This document shows, in pieces, positions 31,216-43,759 of a DNA stretch of 64,000 bases (position 1 is its first letter; each line of letters begins with the position of its first letter). Both the position numbers and the translations under genes were made by a program. The notes below the pieces were generated by a model that saw only the letters and a program-made list of their open reading frames with translations, was not told where the DNA came from and made no database searches. Source of the stretch: Alopecurus myosuroides (taxonomy: Eukaryota; Streptophyta; Magnoliopsida; Poales; Poaceae); the NCBI GenBank assembly GCA_028641055.1, contig CM054057.1, positions 400,318,541 to 400,382,540 of the forward strand, given 5' to 3'.

Positions 31216-34200
31216 ATGCTTCTCCGCCGCCGCGCCCCTCTCCTCCTCGCGGCCGGGGCGGGCATGGCCCTGGCAGCATCGTTCGCCGCCTCCCCTTCAG
31301 TCGACGGCCGCGGTGTCCGCTCCGCACTCCATGGCGTCGCCCGATCCTCCCGCGCCGTATACACGGTTCGCGATATGCTACAATTCCTGTGGTGAGACAA
31401 AAGGTTGCTCGTGCTCAGTTTTGCCGATTTGTTTGCTGTTTCAGATTGGCTTCGTGGTCGTGGACTACAAGTACTCGCTGCAGGGGCTAGCTCCTGGATC
31501 GGCGGATTACCGGGTTAAGCTCTCCGAGGTATGGGTTCTACGCCGGATGAGGTGCTGTGCCGCTGGCATATAAGCTTGTTGAAGGCGACGGGCGTATGCA
31601 ATTTCGTTTATTGGTTCGTCATGCTCTGACCCCATAAAAATGTTTTACTAGGTAGGATTCAAAAGTTTGCACTAGACGGTAGGCTAGAGAGTTTGATTTC
31701 TTCAATCTGGGGGCCAATTCTTTTCTCTGGCTGTATTTTTTATGGCTATTATTTTCATATATGACATAATGCTTTGTGGACAAGCAATTTGCCATGTGAA
31801 CATTCACTCTCGCTGCTGTTCAGGCCTTCAGGGGGTCCATGGGCCTCTTGGTTGGTAAGGAAGATGCCTTAAGATGACTTTGGGGATTACTAATAGGGAA
31901 GACATGCGTATCCTCCGGAGGACATCCTCTGGGTACGTGACACGGGCTGCTGTCACGCAGCCTTCGTGGCCCAATTAGTTAGCATGCCCATTTTTGCCAC
32001 CGGCTTTCATTGTTGGACTGCTTTTTCTGGTCCAGCATGGCCCACCTTGGTGCTGTAGTACAGACGCGACCACTACCAGGTCTGTGTTCTGTTACGGTGC
32101 TACAATAGAATTTTTTGTTCACTACATTTGTTCTCCGGTTTTGCTATAGTAGCATAATTTGTTTGCTACGAGGTCTCCGGCGAAGTCATTTTTGCTAAAG
32201 TAACACAAATTAATTTTGCTACAATTGTTTCCTGTTTTTGCTACAAATTAAAACGTGTTTGCTGCAATGTCTTCGGCGAGATCTCCGGTGATGTCTCCGG
32301 CGAAGTCATTATTTTGCTAGAATAGCATTATTTTTTTTGCTGCAATTGTCCTTCGTGTTTGCTATAGTAGTATAAACTTTTTGCTACAACGAGTTTTTTT
32401 TTTGTTTTTTATGTGGACGAATTTTTTTGCTACATTACTGAAAACTCTTATTTCAATGAACCTTTTTTGCTCCAGAGTAGCAAAAACAGGAATTGGGCGG
32501 AATTTAGAAAATTGCTACATTGCTGAAAAATTCTTATTTCAATGCACTGTTTTTTTGCTCCAGAGTAGAAAAGGCGGGATTGGAGACAAATTTGGACACC
32601 TGTCGGCTGGAGGACCCGGAGGATTTTCCCCCCCGGATCCTCCGAAGGACGCACAGCGCTGCCCTTAATAATATGTTGCCAATTAATTACACTAGATGTC
32701 CTCATCAATGAGCTGTTTGTGCTCTCATTGCCTATTTGTATTACATGCTCGAAATAATAGTGAGTAGCCATAGGTCATTTCGAAAGTCCATACATGTTTT
32801 CCCTTTATTTTGGGCCAGCTCTCTTGATATAACTGTAGTTTTGTCTCTCTGCCCTGCATTTAGTATTTACATCGTGTATTTTACTAGATAGGCAGACCTT
32901 TCCCGTACCACACTAAGTTGCATAATATGATGTCTTGATGCCTATTTGAATAGACTATGTATTCTATAACTTTCATTTAATCATAGACATGTCAGACTGT
33001 AATGAGGATAGGCGGAATCTAAGATAATAACCTAACAGAAGTTTTGCTGACTCCTTATTGGTAGAGGATAGGCGGGTTTCATCAGATCACGTTTAGCATG
33101 GCATAATATATTTTCCCTTGTCTGTTGTAGGTTCACTTGAGGTCAGCCAAAAAGCTACTTAAACTCTGTGAAGTGAATAGAGGATTTTATGTAAAAGCTG
33201 GTCAGTTTGTTTCATCACTAAGACAAGTACCAAAGGAGTACATATCAACTCTCTCCTGCCTACAGGATCAGGTTTACTTAATTGAATGTTGGTGTATGAC
33301 CATATATATTCAATTTTATTTACATTTTTTTTAATAATCCAGGCAACTCCATGCAAATTTCAAGATATCAAAATTGTGATTGAACGATCCTTTGGCAAGG
33401 ATTTACATGACATGTAAGTATTGAAATTTCATGTTTAAAAAAATATATTAGTGTGTCATTGCTAATCGCCAATGCAGTGATCACTGGAAAGTGAGTTGTG
33501 ATCTGTTCTATTTCAGAAATATAATCTTGTATTCCTCCACTTGTCATTCCCTCGTCTAAACAATGATCATGCAGGAGCGACAACTCGTATATGTATCGTG
33601 CAAATCTGAAAATACGCTGATGTGGAAAGGGTTTAACATCCTTTCAATGTATTCCATTGTCAAATAACCTGTGATGATTAGTTGGCTACTCTGTTGTGGG
33701 TCACTATAGTCAAAATAGAATGTGCATATAGTTTCTGATTTGATGTTTGCATGTTTGATTCTAGCAATGCTGTGGGCTCTACAGCACACACTACCTCTTG
33801 TCCAGTTTGTGCTGAACGACTGTTTCTAGCTTGTATACTATAATAATTCACTGTCAGGATGCTTAGAAGGGATAGGTTTTCCCAGTGTAAATAGAATGTG
33901 CATACAGTTGCTGATTTGATGTTTGCATGTTTGAATGTAGCAATACTGTGGGCTCTACAGTACGCACTACCTCTTGTCCAGTTTGTGCTGAACGACTGTT
34001 TCTAGCTTATGTACTATCATAATTCACTGTCAGGATGCTTAGAAGGGATAGGTTTTCCCATTGTTTACATTAGCGCTAGTATCATCTTTGTGTCTTGCAT
34101 AATTTGACGACTATAGAGTTCACTGAATTTAAATTATACTCTCATCCGATTTGGCCGTGTTAACTGGTGGTGGTGAGTCTAGAAAACCATCCGTACTAAC

Positions 34201-37200
34201 TAGATTAGTCTGTTAGGATAAGCTTGTGTATTCATTTAAGCTACGACTACACTAGCAGCTGAGAGATTGTGTCAATTTTACCAGCTCTAGCTCATATTTC
34301 TACTGATATATATTGTTTATTCGGCACTTAATTCTCATAGTGTTTACAAAATATGCCTAAAGTTTAATATATTAGTACCAGATTCGTGGATTTTGATGAA
34401 CATCCAATTGCTGCTGCATCAATTGCTCAGGTCATCGAGGTCGGTTAAATAATAATCAGGAAGTAGCTGTAAAGGTTAGATTACTGTTAACATTGGACCC
34501 TTTTCCTGTTATTTTTGCTATTATTTGATCTTTCTATGCGTAGTGTATTTTCCTTCTAATTGATGCTGAGTGTAATGCCCTGTGGTCTATATGACACACC
34601 ATTTATGTAAAAGGTGAAATACGTCTAAAAAGATACTCCCTCCGATCCATATTAATAGGTGCTGAAGTGGATGTATCTAGCAATAAAACATGTCTAGATA
34701 CATCCACTTCAGCACCTATTAATATGGATCGGAGGGAGTACCATCATGCTGTACGCTCAATCGCTCATATGTCTGGAGTAATGAGTAGAGAGATTCCATT
34801 TTTGCAACATACAACCATGTTGACTTCTAGCTTGCGACCTTCCAAGTTTATGTCCATCAATATTTCTACGTTCCAGAGGGATCGACCAAAATTAAGTGTG
34901 TGGATGAAACTTGGAACGTAAAAAATGCTGCAAGACGGCCAACTACTTAACAGCTTCTCACTTCCGTCAGGACTCAGGAAGTGCCAGTTTCATATTGTAG
35001 TCATTTATCCAATGTTTGTGTGCACTTAAATTTGGGCCTTCAAATTTCTCATATTTGAGATTAATAAGAAACATGGTGAGATGGGTCAAGTCAAAGGGTT
35101 ATATTTGTTACCTTAGGTCACTATTTATAATCTTTACCCATCTAGGACTTCTATAAGCTGCTTTTTCATTGAAGCAGCTAAGGCCATACAATGGTATAAA
35201 CATGAATTCTCGTCACAATTCTTACTGAGCCAAAGTACAAGCATTGTATACTGATCGTTTGCAAAAAGTGAGTTTTGATGTTGTTGGTTTTTTAATGCGG
35301 CAAGTATAACAACATGACATAGCTTTGTAACAGAATAAACGAAATATGCTGCAACAAATGTTTGGCCTCTTTTTTTAGACATCCTGCTATATGCCATTTT
35401 TAATTGATCTCAAACTTTCAGTTATCTTGTTTGATTACATGTATATTAATATGTTTGAATAATGTCATCCTAATTTGACATCTAGGTTCAGTATCCTGGA
35501 TTGGAGCGGCGAATGAAGCTAGACATAATGACTATGTCTCTCTTGTCAAAGTCTGTCTCTTTGGTACGTTATGCTTATCATTGTGGGCTTTCCATAGATA
35601 CTGGTAGAGTAGTTTATTCACTTCTGTTTGTACACCAGTCTCAAAGAAGAGCTAGTGCTGTCCCACTGGCCACATTTCATTGAGAATAGTAGTAGTAATT
35701 CAACTGCTGGATCTGTTAACAACAAAGGTTGTTGCTGAAAAGGAAACCTAGTTAAAGTACTGCTCCTGTAACAAAACTCTTGAATGAAAAGAGACCTAGC
35801 ATAGTTTGCACTCACACTGAAGTCCTTGATTTGTGTTTACTAGCTTTATGCTAGTACTTCACTAAATTTTTCACAGGGTAGTTGCCAAAATCGGACAACT
35901 TAAAAATTCATTAATTTGAAAGCTTTGATAAGTACCGCTGCATGTTCTAAGGAGGTATGTACACACCAATTTCTTTCGTGGCATCATTAATGAAAAGTTA
36001 CCAATATATTCTTTAATCGAAAGCAAGAATTGCTTTTAACTTATTAACATGGCATTGTTATGCATTTCGTATTCTTGAACTGCTTAGCTTTCATGGGGGG
36101 CCATAATTGGATAATTTAAACGGAAAGGGTTGATGAATTTTTTGTTCTCCATTATGATCGGACTTTATTTTTCATTCTCTTCCGCTTAATTCAAGTTAAT
36201 TTTAATCTTAGGATATAACATTGTGCTCAACTTCTTTGAAATACTTTATTAGTGCCTTGTTGGTGAAGTGGAAATTTGGACCTTTCTTTTGGCAGATCTT
36301 TCCTGATTATAGGTTTGAGAAGATATTACTTGAATTTGAGAGAACCATGTCAATGGAACTAGGTAAGTGTTTGAACATTTTTTCTGTCACCTTATTTTTG
36401 TGTTCTTTTATATGATATCTTTTAAAATCATTTTCTTTGTTGTTCTGTAGAGGTCATTGTTGTAGAAGCATCAAATGTTACATTTATTAAATATAGCTAC
36501 TGTGGTATATCCGGCATTCCTCAGATTCCTCTTAGTGAATCAAAGAGCATTAGTCTTGTGTATGTATAAATGGGCCTGCACACATAAAAAGGAAAAAACA
36601 ATCATGGTATATAACATGAGTTACATTTTTTAACTGCCTTGTCTTTCAATTCTTTAACTAATACATGGTAGATTAAAAGTTCCTTATACCCCACATAATT
36701 CACCATACTTTTGACATGCATCCAGTTTTGGTTTATCTGGGACCTTGTACCTTATAGAAATTACAGCACAGGGTGATGTTTCTATGCAGATTTTACCCAA
36801 GAGGCTAGTAATTCCGAGAGAACAGCAAGCTGCTTCAAGAATAATAATGTTGTCAAAGTACCTCGTGTGTTTCGGGTATCAAGCCTATCCAAACTTTGGT
36901 TCTTACTATTTTTTCCATCAACTATATAGTGGAGGCACCTTAAAAAGGAGCTTATGCAAGTAGCTCAGTAGTCTATTGTTGACACAAAGCACAACAAGAT
37001 GTTAACTTGCTGCTTCATAAGATGTTTAACTGTTCAGATTTGTATATAGCAGTTTTGACTAGTTAAAGCTATTGCAGGAACTGACAACCAAGGAGGTCTT
37101 GACAATGGAATTTTGTTATGGCCACAAGGTAAATGATTACTCCTTGCAGGTTTGAACTAAATACCGTCGGCCACACTAATGTTACACCCATTCCAAGTGG

Positions 37201-39555
37201 GTCCTTGGCAAGGTTTTGCAGATTGTTTTGGGGCTGCATTTACTAATCAATTGGATCTTGTCCATTAGCCACAAATAATCCTTATACTACATTGAATATA
37301 CATAAAAGAGAAAATGTGGGATTCAGTCCAGAGATAAGAAAAGTAGAGAATTACCTCTAGTTGATGGAATATCTGAAGTTGCTAACTAATGATGCAGGAG
37401 TACATAGACATAACCTCTTTTGTTACTATTGTGAACAGGTTGATGACTTGGATTTTCTAAGGAAAGCAGATATCAGCCCTACGAAGGTTTTTTTTAGATA
37501 CATAGCTAACATGAAATGTATTTATTTGTCCCTGATCATTTTTTTTTCCGCACATGTATGTTATTGATTTGACAATGACTAAGAAGCATTTTTCCAACAC
37601 ACAGAAGTAACACCAACAAAAAAAATGCCCCTACCCCATTTCGATAGTTCTTCTATATCATCTTTTTTTGTTTGCTACACATGGATTTTATAATATAAGT
37701 AGATTTCGCAGGGTGCCATTGTTTAATGTCTTACCCACTACATGGTCATTGGTCAATGTAGAATGAAACATGTGCTTTTGTTCTTTGGTCCATGTCTTGC
37801 AACAGAAAATGAGGTGCGCATTTGTATTATTGTATCTCTGTATAGTTGACACTTATTAATGACTTACAAGATACTACAAAAAGAATTGTAAAATCAAGGT
37901 TACATTTCCAGAAGGATGCAGAATAATGTTCCTTTTTTACTATTTTCTTTAAAAAACTGTTGATCTACTAGGGTCATATATTTCTCTCACCCCTTTGCGT
38001 TCATCTATTTGCCTTGTTGCACATGAATATAAACTTTTGTTCACTGACCTGCTATTTTGCGTGTGTGTTCGCTTGCCATTATATGCACCTTCCAGGTAGC
38101 TAAAGCATTAATTGAACTGTTTGGCGAAATGATATTTGTACATGGTTTTGTTCATGGTGATCCTCATCCTGGAAACATATTGGTTTCTCCTCAAGGCCAA
38201 GGGAGATTTTCATTAGGTGCTCCTTTTGCTTCATAACATGATATTTTCTGCTTGTCTGTATTCATTATATCATAAGGGTGTTTTAGTAATGTACGCCTTG
38301 CAAACATCATGAGAAGCATATGTATTAGAAAGTAAATACTTCATATTTTTAATTATTGGATCCTGTTCAGCTCTTCCTATCTGACAGGATGAGCTTGGAC
38401 TTGTTTTGAATCAATTATATGGTGCATTCCTTTTACAGTGTTGTTGGATCATGGAATTTATAAAGAATTGGACCCAAAGTTTAGACTGGACTACTGTAAG
38501 CTGTGGAAAGCATTGATATTGTTGGATGCGCAAAAAATTCTAGAGTTAGGTGAACAGTTTGGTGTTGGCAAATATGCAAAGTACTTTCCTTTAATATTCA
38601 CTGGAAGGACTATAGACAGGTAAAACCTTTTTTCACTTCGACTATAATGCTCATATATCATGATATTCTGTGAACTTCTCAATATGGCAAAGAATGTTAG
38701 AGAACTTAGTTTGAACACTAACAAGGACATTATTATAATAAACTACTTGTACTCGAAAGTTTTGGAATTATTTCTTATCAGGTATTGCTTGCACAAACAT
38801 CTAGTTTTTTTTTATGAAAACCAGAAAATATGACACAAAAATGAGCACTGGGAAAAACTGTCGGGGTTATATTGTTTTGTACTTATCCATGCATTGGTTT
38901 CATATTGTTCACCCATGCATCGGTTCGAATTGCCTAGCACTTCACCCATGCATTTGGTGCATATTGTTTAGTACATGAGCCATACATTAAGTAAAGTCAG
39001 ATTGTATTTTCTCGAGAAAACGCAAAAACGCCTTGTTTTATTGATAGAGCTACAAAAAGGTATATAAATCCCAAGCAGGCGACAAATGAGGGAAAACCAG
39101 AAAAAGACCCTAGCTTACCATTGGGCAAGAGCAGTGGCAACCACCTGCCATAACCCAGCTTAGTATTTGTTCTCTACCATAACTTTTATTGCATATATCC
39201 ATGTTCTGATTTCCAACAATCTAAAGTTCAAAACTTACGCTAAGAATAAGTAATAACTGGAGAACCTTCATGATATATGCCGTTTTTAGCCTAATATAGC
39301 TGCTGGCAGCTGTTGCTACATGCAGTGGCGGAGCGTGAACAAAACACAAGAGGGGGCAAATTCCATAGAAAACAGCAAATAAACATAAAAAACTGGGCAA
39401 ATCGTAGAACAGATATTAGACATTTTTAGATGGAAATGTCGTACTATGATATATCTAGTTCACGCAAATATGACATATACTAGCAAAAATGCCCGTGCGT
39501 TGCACCGAGTGAAAGCACAATATGCCTCTAGCCCAATAAGCATGGCTCAGCCCCT

Positions 39556-39589
<34 letters not shown>

Positions 39590-42476
39590 ACACACACTCG
39601 CGCATAGACACATGGATCCATACCCTCTATTTGGACACAGAGACCAACATGTGTTGCCGCTCATCCTCCACCCACACCAATGGTGGTCATGGTGTCCACC
39701 GTATTAAAATATGTCTGAAGTGGTCAATCTCAATGTGATGAGCAAGGCTTCTACATGATCTACAAATCAAACGTGATGAGAATTCATGATAGAAGTATTG
39801 GGTGAGACGCAAGGATAAATTCTAATAGCGCAATTGTGAACAGGAAAAGGTAAGGAAACGTCAAACCATTTTCCTAAATTTTATCTCCTCCTCCCTCCGT
39901 TCCTATATGTGGGGTTTATAAGTTTTTGCCACGGATATTAAGACGTGGAAATTTGGCACACGGGGCATTTATTTGCCCTTGGGGAAAATCGGGAAAGGGA
40001 GTCCCTAACAGCCACAAATTGGAAACAATACATGTGGAAAACACATAATTGGTAAAAACCCTTACATGGAGGGGTATAATTGTCCATAAATCACAAAATA
40101 CCTTATATTTTGGATTTTTGATAAAAAAAACTATACACCTTACATCAAGGAATAGAGGGAGTATATCTCAAACCCCTTAGAAATATTTTCCCCTAAAGTT
40201 GTTCACATGTTATGGTGAAAATGGACATGTTGTGGTTCACTCAGTTCAAAACATTCAATCCAACATCGTTTTGAAATAGCTGAAATATTGTTGATTTTTC
40301 ACCACAACAACCAACAAATAGTAACTTTAACACCACATTTTATCTTTGAGGAAACAAACAGCTAGCAACTTCTCCATCTCCAGACCGTTTCTTCTTCTCT
40401 TTGTACAACAAATAGCGGCAGCATACAAAGCATTGCAACATATCCATGTTCTCTACCATAACTTTTATTGCATATATCCATGTTCTGATTTCCAACAATC
40501 TAAAGTTCAAAACTTACGCTAAGAATAAGTAATAACTGGAGAACCTTCATGATATATGCCGTTTTTAGCCTAATATAGCTGCTGGCAGCTGTTGCTACAT
40601 GCAGTGGCGGAGCGTGAACAAAACACAAGAGGGGGCAAATTCCATAGAAAACAGCAAATAAACATAAAAAACTGGGCAAATCGTAGAACAGATATTAGAC
40701 ATTTTTAGATGGAAATGTCGTACTATGATATATCTAGTTCACGCAAATATGACATATATAACTGGTTTGAATATACCTAGGAATTGTGGACAAGAATTTT
40801 TTATGCTCCACAATAAAAGAATGCATAAAAAAAATGCTCTTGATTCTTCTTAGTATTGAAATCAGAAATTATATCTTTATATGTAATTTTGAAGCAATTT
40901 TGTGTTTTATTTCTAGCTCCACGAAATATGACAGATCCATTTGCTAGCTGTTCTTCTTGGCTAGAATTTTCTTGCTCAACTTCATCTTCCTCTGATTATC
41001 CTAGACATCTTCGTCTTCCCTTTGATTTAAATCACCGGTGCATCCCAATTCTCAATAAGAAAAATAGAAATCAGATGCAAATAGTCAACCTGGGCGCTGG
41101 CGGTTACGGCACTAGCTAGCTGGTGACATGCGTGCAGCAGTCGGGCGCTGGGCGACGGTGCCGCGCAGAGCAGCAGCAGTGAGCGCACAGTTGGGATCGC
41201 AACGTCAAAGAGGAGGATCGAGGGGCTAAGTGAAGGATCCACCGGCGAAGACCTAGAGGTTGGGCGAAATCACCAGGGCGGCAGAGGCATGAAGGAAGCC
41301 GACAGCCTCTGTTTGTAGCTTCGTGCTCTCTTCGTCTGTTTTGTTCAGAGTCGAACTAAGAGAACTTGGCCTGGATCTGCTATTGGGTTGAGTTAGAGTG
41401 ACAGCCTACCTAGTAAAAAGAATTTGCACTTTGGAAAGGGGGGGCTGCAGCCCAGTTTCGCCTCCACGAGGCTCCGCCAATGGCTACATGATCTTGAGTG
41501 AGCGACCAGACGACCAGTGACAACCAAGTTTAGCTAATAGTAGCTTTGATTTTCTCATGCTCAGTCCCACTTGTAGAAGTGAACTAGATACTAAAGTCTA
41601 ACTTGAATCCCATCACTTAATCATACTATTGTATAGAGATCAGTTGTCACAGTTTATGGGCTAGGCTCTTACTTCCTGATTAAAACTGCATAATAATCCA
41701 TGTGTAACTGTTGTAACTTGTAATGCTCATCAGCAAATCAGCTTTTGGAACACAAATATCTGGTGAAGAGAAAATGCGTATAAAGCAGGATTTGAACTCT
41801 CTTGGTATGGATGATATATCTTCATTTATGGAATCCTTGCCACCTGACTTTCTGGTCATACTCCGAACAGAGTAAGGCAAATCTTGGTAGAGTCCATTAA
41901 CATGCTATTAGTTTCTCGCACTCATTCTTGTTGTTTGACATGTTATTTATTTTTTCCCGATTCAGTGGATTATTGAGGTCCATTTTAGGAAATCTAGGAG
42001 CGCCACGCCATGTTCGACTTCTTGCTTATGCAAAGTGTGCCATATATGGCCTCAAGGAACAGACCAGATTGGAGTCTGGTAGGTCTCAATCAGCTCTGTA
42101 TGCTTGTCAAAAGAAGTTGGGCTCGCTTCAGCTCCCGCCAGCATTCTAGTTAATCTAATATTGTGATTCCCATAATATAGGTGCAGTGAAACGTATATCT
42201 CGGCGAATCAAAACAAACATTAGCTATACCCATCTGAGGATATTTATTGGTAATATACAATACCCTACTTCCACCTGTTGTTCCTAATTTGTCTCGTACA
42301 GGCTAATCTGCAGACTGACCTGGGAAACCCCCTTTTCAGAATTGGTGGGGTTGTGGGTGCAATTCAATAACTACAAGCATAAGGTGATGGACAAGTTGCG
42401 ATGGATGCTCCATAAGATAAGTCGAGATATTTTGGGCTGGAACGAAACCTCTGAAGTGATCTCCTGCAGTGGTTAA
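31216..42476 (+). CDS. ABC1/UbiB atypical kinase (ADCK1-like), 16 exons, one-base frameshift in exon 5
   Basis: Exons: 31216-31365, 31445-31528, 33131-33271, 33343-33413, 34382-34474, 35486-35563, 36296-36362, 36790-36875, 37078-37128, 37439-37486, 38096-38216, 38439-38619, 41734-41871, 41966-42078, 42181-42249, 42340-42476. All introns are GT-AG and all phases agree, giving about 542 residues once the lesion is allowed for. ABC1 hallmarks: KAGQ at 100-103, AAASIAQV at 159-166, the VAVK lysine at about 180, HGDPHPGN at 310-317, LLDHG at 332-336. The N-terminus is basic and hydrophobic, fitting an organelle (probably mitochondrial) presequence. The family acts as ATP-binding regulators of isoprenoid-quinone or lipid metabolism; the substrate here is not known. 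Exon 5 lacks one base after the Gln-Val codons at about 34431, so the frame ends at TAA 34446-34448. Either a recent null allele/pseudogene or a sequence error. Confidence 0.88.
31529..33130 (+). other. Intron 2 of the kinase gene
   Basis: 1.6-kb intron with GT at 31529 and AG at 33129-33130. About half of it is the TIR element at 31895-32665. The remainder is AT-rich with no further ORF. Confidence 0.8.
31895..32665. mobile_element. Non-autonomous TIR DNA transposon in intron 2
   Basis: Imperfect inverted termini of about 30 bp: left AGGGAAGACATGCGTATCC with CGGAGGA, right (complement) AGGGCAGCGCTGTGCGTCC with CGGAGGA. TAAT flanks both sides (31891-31894, 32666-32669). The interior repeats TTTGCTACAA/TTTTTTGCTACA and CTCCGGCGA words and has no transposase. 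Superfamily unresolved. Confidence 0.6.
33713..34060 (+). repeat. Tandem duplication (176-bp unit) in intron 4
   Basis: Two copies, 33713-33888 and 33889-34060, both beginning AAATAGAATGTGCATA and ending near GGATAGGTTTTCCCA. By eye about 90 % or more identical. Non-coding. Confidence 0.9.
34475..35485 (+). other. Intron 5 of the kinase gene
   Basis: GT at 34475, AG at 35484-35485. It holds the Stowaway MITE; the rest is AT-rich without a recognisable element. Confidence 0.8.
34636..34738. mobile_element. Stowaway (Tc1/mariner) MITE in intron 5
   Basis: CTCCCTCCGATCCATATT at the left pairs with its complement at the right. The arms of about 45 bp are essentially perfect and leave a loop of about 13 bp. 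TA target duplications lie at 34634-34635 and 34739-34740. This is a 103-bp Stowaway of a type very common in Triticeae genes. Confidence 0.95.
35564..37077 (+). other. Introns 6 to 8 of the kinase gene
   Basis: Three introns (35564-36295, 36363-36789, 36876-37077) separate short exons 7 and 8. Each has GT-AG ends and AT-rich content. No element was recognised. Confidence 0.75.
37487..38438 (+). other. Introns 10 and 11 of the kinase gene
   Basis: 37487-38095 and 38217-38438 flank exon 11, which carries the HGDPHPGN motif. Nothing beyond AT-rich intron sequence was seen. Confidence 0.75.
39557..39589 (+). repeat. Poly-C tract of 33 bases
   Basis: An uninterrupted C run followed by (CA)n. 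The complementary G run could form quadruplex structures. The exact length is prone to assembly error. Confidence 0.9.
39891..40161. mobile_element. Stowaway-like MITE, diverged
   Basis: CTCCCTCCGTTCC at the left and GGAATAGAGGGAG at the right are inverted. TA follows the right end; the left TA is not evident. About 271 bp, non-coding, inside the Helitron-like segment. Confidence 0.6.
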
Positions 42477-42647
42477 GGAGGCCATCTGATGCCTCCAGGG
42501 AGCTCCTAGCTAAATCCAGGAATTTGTACAGTTAGATCGTTTGATGCTGATGCTAGGCTTTTATGTACATGTGATCCACATGGTTCACATTTATCCGCTG
42601 CTAATTTTAGACTTCTATCAGGTCAGGAGTACCAACCTGTGTCTCAC
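42477..42647 (+). other. Start of the kinase 3' UTR, cut by a retrotransposon
   Basis: 171 bp after the TAA stop (42474-42476) end in CTCAC, the target site of the chromovirus. The former continuation is at 57260 onward. No AATAAA signal was seen in these 171 bp. Confidence 0.7.
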
Positions 42648-43759
42648 TGTAACATCCCAAGTATGAAAAACAACCATTAGAATGTTTGCTCTTTGTTATT
42701 TTTATGTTTTGCATCATGTCATCATAAGCTTTGCATTTGTTTTCCATTTGTTTTCCCTTGTTTTCCATATGAATTTCAAACCAATTTTCAAAATTCTTGT
42801 TTCATACTTGTTCTGTTACAATTTTCAAATGAAACTTTCAAATCAAACCAATCAATTGCTTCAACTAAACTTGAAAGTTCAAACCATTAACTTGCTCTTT
42901 TCAATAATTCAAATTAATCCTAAATTCACTCAAATTCACTTGAATTTTCAAACAGCAACCAAACTTTAAATTTTTGAAAAACAAAAAGTGGCACAGATGG
43001 GCTTTGCTAATAAATAACCTATAAAAATTTATCCCCAAATTTTTCAATCACAAAAACCCTTCCATTTCTCTTCTTTCTTTCCTTTTTCTTTTCTGCAAAA
43101 AAAAAAAACAGAATCAGAAAAACAGAAAAAAAATAAAAATAAAACAGAGAGAGAAGGGGGCAGGCCAGCCCAACAGCCAGCCCAGGCCCAGCCCCCCACG
43201 GCCTGCGTACCCCTTCCCTTACCTCTGTACGGCAGCTCATCGAGCATGCCCACGTCGACAGTCAGAGGAGGGGACGGACAGCAGAGCTCCTCCCCCTCCT
43301 TATAACCATGCCCTAGACCTCCCCCGTGCTGCCCTAGACCCCCTCCTCCAATCTCTCCGCTGCCGCCGCCGTTTTCCTTCCTCCACCTTCCTCTGCTTCT
43401 CCCTGTTCTGAACCACCGCCACCGCAACAGAACCCGGCGATCGTCGCCGCCATGGATACCTCCCGGCCTGGCTAGCTGCGGGAATCGGTTCCCCGCTACT
43501 CCCTCTCCCTCCTCGCTTCATCGCCAGGGGCTGGGAGGCCCTGGATCGTCGCCGCCGTCCACCTGTCTGTCGCCGTCGCCACCGTCCTCTCCACCGAGCA
43601 CGGCCACCTCCTTCTACCCCCTCCCGGTGAGCACGTCCCCCTCGATCTTTTCCCTCTGCATCCGTGGCACACCAGCACGCACCCCTTGCGCACACGGGCA
43701 CGCAGCAGCACAGCGAACGGCTCGCCGCCGGTGACCACCGTTCCGTCGCTGTCGGGCAG

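Larger units (their letters stand above)
39480..40446 (-). mobile_element. Helitron-like segment, minus strand, 3' end intact
   Basis: On the minus strand it ends GCAACGCACGGGCATTTTTGCTAG followed by T, the same type of end as at 6445. The insertion is A|CTAG at 39479/39480. The other end (40446) does not start with TC, so the 5' end is truncated or rearranged. It contains a 33-base C run and a Stowaway-like MITE. Confidence 0.5.
39168..40758 (+). repeat. Perfect 312-bp direct duplication (39168-39479 and 40447-40758)
   Basis: Both copies start TGTTCTCTACCATAAC and end GCAAATATGACATATA; no mismatch was seen. Each covers 155 bp of intron and the first 157 bp of the hAT element. The 967 bp between them begin with a Helitron-type CTAG end. 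Confidence 0.95.
39323..41482. mobile_element. hAT-type element, disrupted
   Basis: Termini CAGTGGCGGAGC (39323, repeated at 40602) and GCTCCGCCAATG (ending 41482) are inverted repeats with one mismatch. The 8-bp target GCTACATG precedes the left end (39315-39322 and 40594-40601) and follows the right end (41483-41490). An 8-bp duplication and CA-G-GGCGGA ends fit hAT. Without the inserted block the element is about 881 bp; no transposase was seen. Confidence 0.75.
38620..41733 (+). other. Large intron 12 of the kinase gene with nested elements
   Basis: 3.1 kb between GT at 38620 and AG at 41732-41733. Exon 12 ends with two bases (AG) that complete a Ser codon with the first base of exon 13, so the phase is kept. 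The intron contains a hAT element, a Helitron-like end, a MITE and a 312-bp duplication. Confidence 0.85.

Noticed and set aside
39557..39589. Functional telomere-like or structural tract
   Set aside because: A plain C homopolymer; length probably unstable or misassembled.
42302..42339. Second frameshift at the last exon of the kinase gene
   Set aside because: Using the acceptor at 42301 breaks the frame, but the acceptor CCCTTTTCAG at 42339 restores phase, so no lesion is needed.
43044..43738. Arg/Gly-rich ORFs on the minus strand of the chromovirus LTR
   Set aside because: GC-rich LTR sequence; products are low complexity and the pattern recurs in the 3' LTR with changes that ignore the frame.
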